The notes under the pieces are model-generated. The model saw nothing but the letters and a program-made list of their open reading frames with translations, was not told the DNA's origin and did no database searches. The position numbers and the translations under genes are program-made. From assembly GCA_027031145.1 (NCBI GenBank), contig JALVEG010000366.1, forward strand, positions 1-9,732: DNA of 9,732 nt, in the 5' to 3' direction. Positions 6,317 through 9,732 of the stretch are shown here, in pieces. This DNA comes from Saprospiraceae bacterium (GTDB lineage: Bacteria > Bacteroidota > Bacteroidia > Chitinophagales > Saprospiraceae). Each line of letters opens with the position of its first letter. Within the stretch, counting starts at the first letter, position 1.

Positions 6317-7972
6317 TTATCTGATATCTCCTTTCAAAACACAATGTATTGTCATAGGGACTTTTAGGTTTTCAATATATTCTATTTCCTTATAAGTATT
6401 TGACTCTGGATCTTTGGTATAGAATTTAACCGAATTATTTATATCTTTATAATCCAATTGTCCCAAAAGAATTTTTTTCATCAAAATAATATCTGTTGCT
6501 GTTATTTTATTATCACCATTAATATCCGCAGCAAATTTGTTAAATTCATTTAGATCCGTTTTTCCCAATAAATAGTCAATCATTAGTTTCAGGTCATTGG
6601 CATTCAAATCCGGTACGAATTTATTGCCTGCAATGAATTTAAGTTTAGGTTTAATATCACTTTCCTGATAAGGGAAAGAGAACTTGCCGTTTTCGTTGGT
6701 TTTATCAATTAAATATAATCTTCCTGCTCCTTCAAGTCCTATATTAATATTTTTAACCGGTTGATTGTCCATACTGACCAGTGTGCCTTGTACCAATGGA
6801 TAATTTGAACAAGGTCCGTTTATCATTACTCTGGTCAAAACATAAGCAAAGTCAGAATTACCTGCTTCATCAATAGCGAAAATTCTGAAAAACTGAAAGC
6901 CTAAGTCCCAACATGTAAAAGTTTTTACAGAATCTTTAGGATCAGGAGAATATGAAAAAATCAAATTTTCTTTTGCTGTGCAATTGTCATATGCATCTTT
7001 TATAAAATTCTTTGCCGGAAATCTTAGACTGTCATCTCCTGAAACCAAATTTTCAGTTGTGGATAAATAACATATCGGGGTAGGTGCTTTACCGTCAACA
7101 ACTTTAATGGTTTCCATACATGTTGATACATTGGCACATCCGTCAAATACTTTCCATTTTATTTTATGAATTCCTGTGGGAATATTTACTAAATTAAGAT
7201 CTGCCTGTTGTCCTTCTATGGTTCCTGTTGTGTCGATTTGCCAGTCATTATCAATATCCAGTTCAAAAACCCATTTTAAAGGAGAATCCAATCCGCAATT
7301 GTTATCGTCAGCTACTTTGTGCAATGTAAAATCAGCACTGCAATTGGAATTTAATGCTTTGATAACTCTGTCTTTGCATTCGGTTATTTCCGGTGGCGTT
7401 TGATCGGTTATCATCAATACCTGAGTGTGTTTCCAAATACCGTCAGTTGACCCTGAATTCGGTTCATAAACGCACCAGTCTATCACTTTCCAGTTTCTAA
7501 GTATTTTGATACATGCATTTGGTGTAAATCTAAAAGTATCATCTTTAAAAGTATGAGCTACCTGATCGCAAAAACCTATATCATATTGAGGTTCGGAATA
7601 TGGAATTTCATCTCCACACTGACCTGCCCAATCATAAGGCCAATGAATGTCGCCGGCAAATTCATCATTTCTTTCCATTGTTATAAATTGAACACAACTA
7701 AACTGTCCTAAAATATTGTGTCCTGTCCAAGTTCTTTTTATAATTCCGATTCTGCATTCATCAATTCCAAGAGAGTCCACTTTGGTAAAATAATTAAACT
7801 GTGGATTTAAATCTGCCGGATCTCCTGTTATTTCGAGATTGTTGTAATCCTGGCAACAACTTATTGTAATATCATCAGGACAAAATATTTCTTCCGGTGA
7901 ATTTGCAAAGATATTGTTATTGATAAAAATAATAACAAATAAAATAATTGTGATAGTAATATTTTTTTTCAT
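6317..7972 (-). CDS. Secreted Cys-rich protein with HYR-like region and C-terminal dockerin-like repeat
   Basis: A 551-residue exported protein of unknown function. I chose ATG 7972, which gives a clear signal peptide (MKKNITITIILFVIIF..., cleavage near residues 23-24); an upstream in-frame ATG at 8047 would bury it behind 25 extra residues. Residues about 30-190 form a Cys-rich module (FCPDDITISCCQDY, WTGHN, IHWPYDW, NWKVIDWCVYEPN) of a type I associate with Saprospiraceae surface proteins. Residues about 190-390 contain HYR/Ig-like stretches (ITDQTPPEITECKD, FDGCANVSTC). Residues about 392-437 resemble a carboxypeptidase-regulatory beta sandwich. A dockerin-like pair follows: VPDLNANDLKLMIDYLLG at 453-470, and a calcium-loop repeat with D483, N485, D487 and D494. 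The protein ends shortly after at LKGDIR, with no recognisable type IX sorting domain. The many Cys suggest periplasmic or extracellular disulfides. Confidence 0.8.
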   Translation of the reverse strand: MKKNITITIILFVIIFINNNIFANSPEEIFCPDDITISCCQDYNNLEITGDPADLNPQFNYFTKVDSLGIDECRIGIIKRTWTGHNILGQFSCVQFITMERNDEFAGDIHWPYDWAGQCGDEIPYSEPQYDIGFCDQVAHTFKDDTFRFTPNACIKILRNWKVIDWCVYEPNSGSTDGIWKHTQVLMITDQTPPEITECKDRVIKALNSNCSADFTLHKVADDNNCGLDSPLKWVFELDIDNDWQIDTTGTIEGQQADLNLVNIPTGIHKIKWKVFDGCANVSTCMETIKVVDGKAPTPICYLSTTENLVSGDDSLRFPAKNFIKDAYDNCTAKENLIFSYSPDPKDSVKTFTCWDLGFQFFRIFAIDEAGNSDFAYVLTRVMINGPCSNYPLVQGTLVSMDNQPVKNINIGLEGAGRLYLIDKTNENGKFSFPYQESDIKPKLKFIAGNKFVPDLNANDLKLMIDYLLGKTDLNEFNKFAADINGDNKITATDIILMKKILLGQLDYKDINNSVKFYTKDPESNTYKEIEYIENLKVPMTIHCVLKGDIR

Positions 7973-8094
7973 GTCCGGGAATTTTTTTAAACAACTTATA
8001 AATACAAGATGAAGTAAAATATCAAATAGCTTCATTTTACAAGACAATATTACAAATTTTTTTAATAAATATCAAATTCATATTGTTTTTTAGT

Positions 8095-8128
8095 AAAAAA
8101 AAGAGGTATTGCCAGTGACAATACCTCT
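8095..8128 (-). terminator. intrinsic terminator of the SusC-SusD operon
   Basis: AGAGGTATTG (8102-8111) pairs perfectly with CAATACCTCT (8119-8128) around a 7-base loop. On the minus strand the stem is followed by seven consecutive Ts (8101 down to 8095). It lies 25 bases after the susD-like stop codon and before the dockerin-protein gene, so that gene probably has its own promoter. Confidence 0.88.
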
Positions 8129-8153
8129 ATAATATTTATTAAAAAGGATTAAA

Positions 8154-9587
8154 TTAGAATTTATCCCAAAATAATTTTGTTAACAAATCATCTCCACCAA
8201 TTGCGCTTGATGCATCCGCATAATTAGTTTTGTTCAATGTTTGCTCCTTAATAGGATATGTAAACCTTGTAGGAATAGCACTATCAGGAGTTTGAGCATC
8301 AGGAGATAAGTTTAATTGAGGAGCATCCAATCTTCTCCATGAAGTATATCCTGCAAAACCTCTTACATAAAATGCAATCCAAGCCTGAGTACCAATTGAA
8401 TTTTTCCAATTTGCAGCATCATAAGGATTGTTAGCAATATAGGTATCAGCTTCAGCCTGAGTACCTCCCCAATTCAAAATTGAAGTAGTAACAGCATCAT
8501 TGTATAATGTAGCGGCATCACCGACATTATATCCGCGTGCAGCAGCTTCTGCCAGATAGAATTTCATTTCAACATCATCAAACAATACTGAAGGATATTC
8601 AGGTTGTAAGATGGAAGGTGCTATATGAGAGAAGTCAGAGTATGAATTACCCAATCCGTATATTCCACCTTTGTATTCTCCTCCTATTTGTGTAAAGTAT
8701 TTGTCCATTCTTGGATCATTTAACCCTTTCATTATGTCAACAATGGTATTAGCGGGAACAAAGTCTTTTCTTCCACTAAGTACCAAATCTTCATAAATAG
8801 GGTTTGTATTTGGAGATTCTCCAAGATAAACCATTTGACAATTTTCAGCAGCGCTTGAGATTACTCCCGCAGCAGCAGCTTCAACAGTAGACTGAGATAA
8901 TCCTGCATCAACATCAGCTAAGTATAAACCTAACTTTAATTTCAAAGAGTTAGCGAATTTTTTCCATAAGCTTACATCTCCTCCATAATATAGATCCGCA
9001 CTGCCAAAACTTGAACCGCTATCATCCAATTGACCTAAATCAGCATTTACTCTACTTATAAGATCTTTGTAGATTGTTAATGCATCATCATATTTAGGAC
9101 TTAATGTTTCATTGATTTTCAATGCTTCACTGTAAGGTACATTTCCGAAAATATCAACCAGTCTTTGATATGTATAAACCTGCAATAAATCAATAATTGC
9201 TAATTTATTGGTTTTAGCTTTTGTAGCATCATCTCCAATGGCAGCAACAGCATCAATATTTGATGCAGCTTGCTTCAAATTATTTAGTACTCCTCTATAA
9301 TATGTACTAAAAGCATTATCAGGTATTCTTCTGTTTACAATATTGTAATTAGCTTCATCCGTATATGTAGTTTCAGTCCAATACTGAGCCCAAAGTTTCC
9401 ATATGTTAATGTTAACATTCGCGCTGGCAATCTGGTCTGCTAATCTTTTTTGAGCATTGCTGAACAATGCTTCACCCGGCACCTCTGTCGGATGCTTGGG
9501 ATCTGTATTGTATTCTTCAAAATCCTTTGTACAAGAACCTAAAAGAACTGCAATGATGATTAATAATATAAAATTTATTTTTTTCAT
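8154..9587 (-). CDS. SusD/RagB-family outer-membrane nutrient-binding lipoprotein
   Basis: A 477-residue surface lipoprotein that caps a SusC-type transporter and binds its oligomeric nutrient, by analogy with Bacteroides SusD. The signal peptide MKKINFILLIIIAVLLGSC ends in a lipobox with C19 as the lipidated residue. The mature start TKDFEEYNTDP, and the following helical segments (NIDAVAAIGDD..., LLQVYTYQRLVDIFGNVPYSEA at about 135-156, LWKKFANSLKLKLGLYL), follow the TPR-rich SusD fold. The segment DVEMKFYLAEAAARGY and a late SWRRLDAP-to-TYPIKEQ region resemble the SusD-like 2 group of the superfamily. Length is normal and no break is seen. The gene is 27 bases downstream of the susC-like gene and precedes a strong terminator. 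No glycoside hydrolase, peptidase or sigma/anti-sigma pair is present here, so the substrate cannot be inferred. Confidence 0.93.
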   Translation of the reverse strand: MKKINFILLIIIAVLLGSCTKDFEEYNTDPKHPTEVPGEALFSNAQKRLADQIASANVNINIWKLWAQYWTETTYTDEANYNIVNRRIPDNAFSTYYRGVLNNLKQAASNIDAVAAIGDDATKAKTNKLAIIDLLQVYTYQRLVDIFGNVPYSEALKINETLSPKYDDALTIYKDLISRVNADLGQLDDSGSSFGSADLYYGGDVSLWKKFANSLKLKLGLYLADVDAGLSQSTVEAAAAGVISSAAENCQMVYLGESPNTNPIYEDLVLSGRKDFVPANTIVDIMKGLNDPRMDKYFTQIGGEYKGGIYGLGNSYSDFSHIAPSILQPEYPSVLFDDVEMKFYLAEAAARGYNVGDAATLYNDAVTTSILNWGGTQAEADTYIANNPYDAANWKNSIGTQAWIAFYVRGFAGYTSWRRLDAPQLNLSPDAQTPDSAIPTRFTYPIKEQTLNKTNYADASSAIGGDDLLTKLFWDKF

Positions 9588-9614
9588 AATATAAAATTTG
9601 TTTTAATTAATAGT

Positions 9615-9732
9615 TTAGAAATGTAACTTCAAGTTAAATCCATAAGTTTTTAATGCAGGCATAACACCTGATTGCCATCCTTGAATATTTCCTGCTCCCT
9701 GACTTGCTTCAGGATCTGCATGAGGAAGATTT
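9615..9732 (-). CDS. SusC/RagA-family TonB-dependent receptor, last 38 residues
   Basis: The minus strand is open from the window edge to a TAA at 9615-9617. The visible end, ...GWQSGVMPALKTYGFNLKLHF, has the alternating hydrophobic pattern and terminal phenylalanine expected of the last beta strand of an outer-membrane barrel, and the PALKTYGFNLKLHF ending is typical of SusC proteins. Its position 27 bases upstream of the SusD gene supports the assignment. The body of the protein, with plug domain and TonB box, lies outside the window. Confidence 0.87.
   Translation of the reverse strand, partial: NLPHADPEASQGAGNIQGWQSGVMPALKTYGFNLKLHF

Noticed and set aside
8014..8040. 7-bp inverted repeat GTAAAAT/ATTTTAC upstream of the dockerin-protein gene
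   Set aside because: It is short and A+T-only apart from the outer pair, and easily formed by chance in this composition; no operator or terminator features accompany it.
7973..8047. Upstream in-frame ATG at 8047 for the dockerin-like protein
   Set aside because: It would add 25 residues before a clean signal peptide beginning at ATG 7972.
1..9732. CRISPR array, tRNA, rRNA, riboswitch or defence locus
   Set aside because: No regularly spaced direct repeats, cloverleaf-like sequence, rRNA segments or defence-associated protein motifs were seen on either strand.

Overview
This window comes from an AT-rich Bacteroidota genome. A Saprospiraceae-like lineage is my best guess. The signs are a SusC/SusD pair, TAnnTTTG-type promoter boxes, little Shine-Dalgarno sequence, a STAS-RNase Z gene pair, and a secreted Cys-rich protein ending in a dockerin-like repeat of the kind common in Saprospiria. 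The genus assignment is inference.

Layout. Positions 1-1731 (minus) hold the N-terminal two thirds of the ClpC chaperone/unfoldase, cut by the window edge. A 354-bp AT-rich gap follows. It contains an 80-bp element with perfect terminal inverted repeats and an apparent target-site duplication, most like a MITE of the IS66 group. Positions 2086-4294 (plus) form a tight three-gene unit: a STAS-domain protein, RNase Z (rnz, GTG start) and the menaquinone prenyltransferase MenA, whose start overlaps the end of rnz. Dihydroorotase (pyrC, minus, 4313-5650) converges on menA and diverges from purE (plus, 5715-6230) across a 64-bp region carrying a good purE promoter.

Downstream of purE, a 13-bp perfect inverted repeat (6248-6310) encloses a 27-bp sequence that matches the right end of the first mobile element at 26 of 27 positions. 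Six bases further on is the stop codon of a minus-strand gene for the secreted dockerin-like protein (6317-7972). Then come an intrinsic terminator (8095-8128), a SusD-family lipoprotein (8154-9587) and the last 38 codons of a SusC/TonB-dependent receptor (9615-9732), all read on the minus strand as a nutrient-uptake operon.

How the genes work together. Most are housekeeping genes: protein quality control, tRNA 3' processing, menaquinone synthesis, and pyrimidine and purine synthesis. The right-hand 3.4 kb is cell-surface and secreted machinery. I see no defence system, CRISPR array, rRNA or tRNA. The least ordinary content is the pair of related intergenic mobile-element traces.
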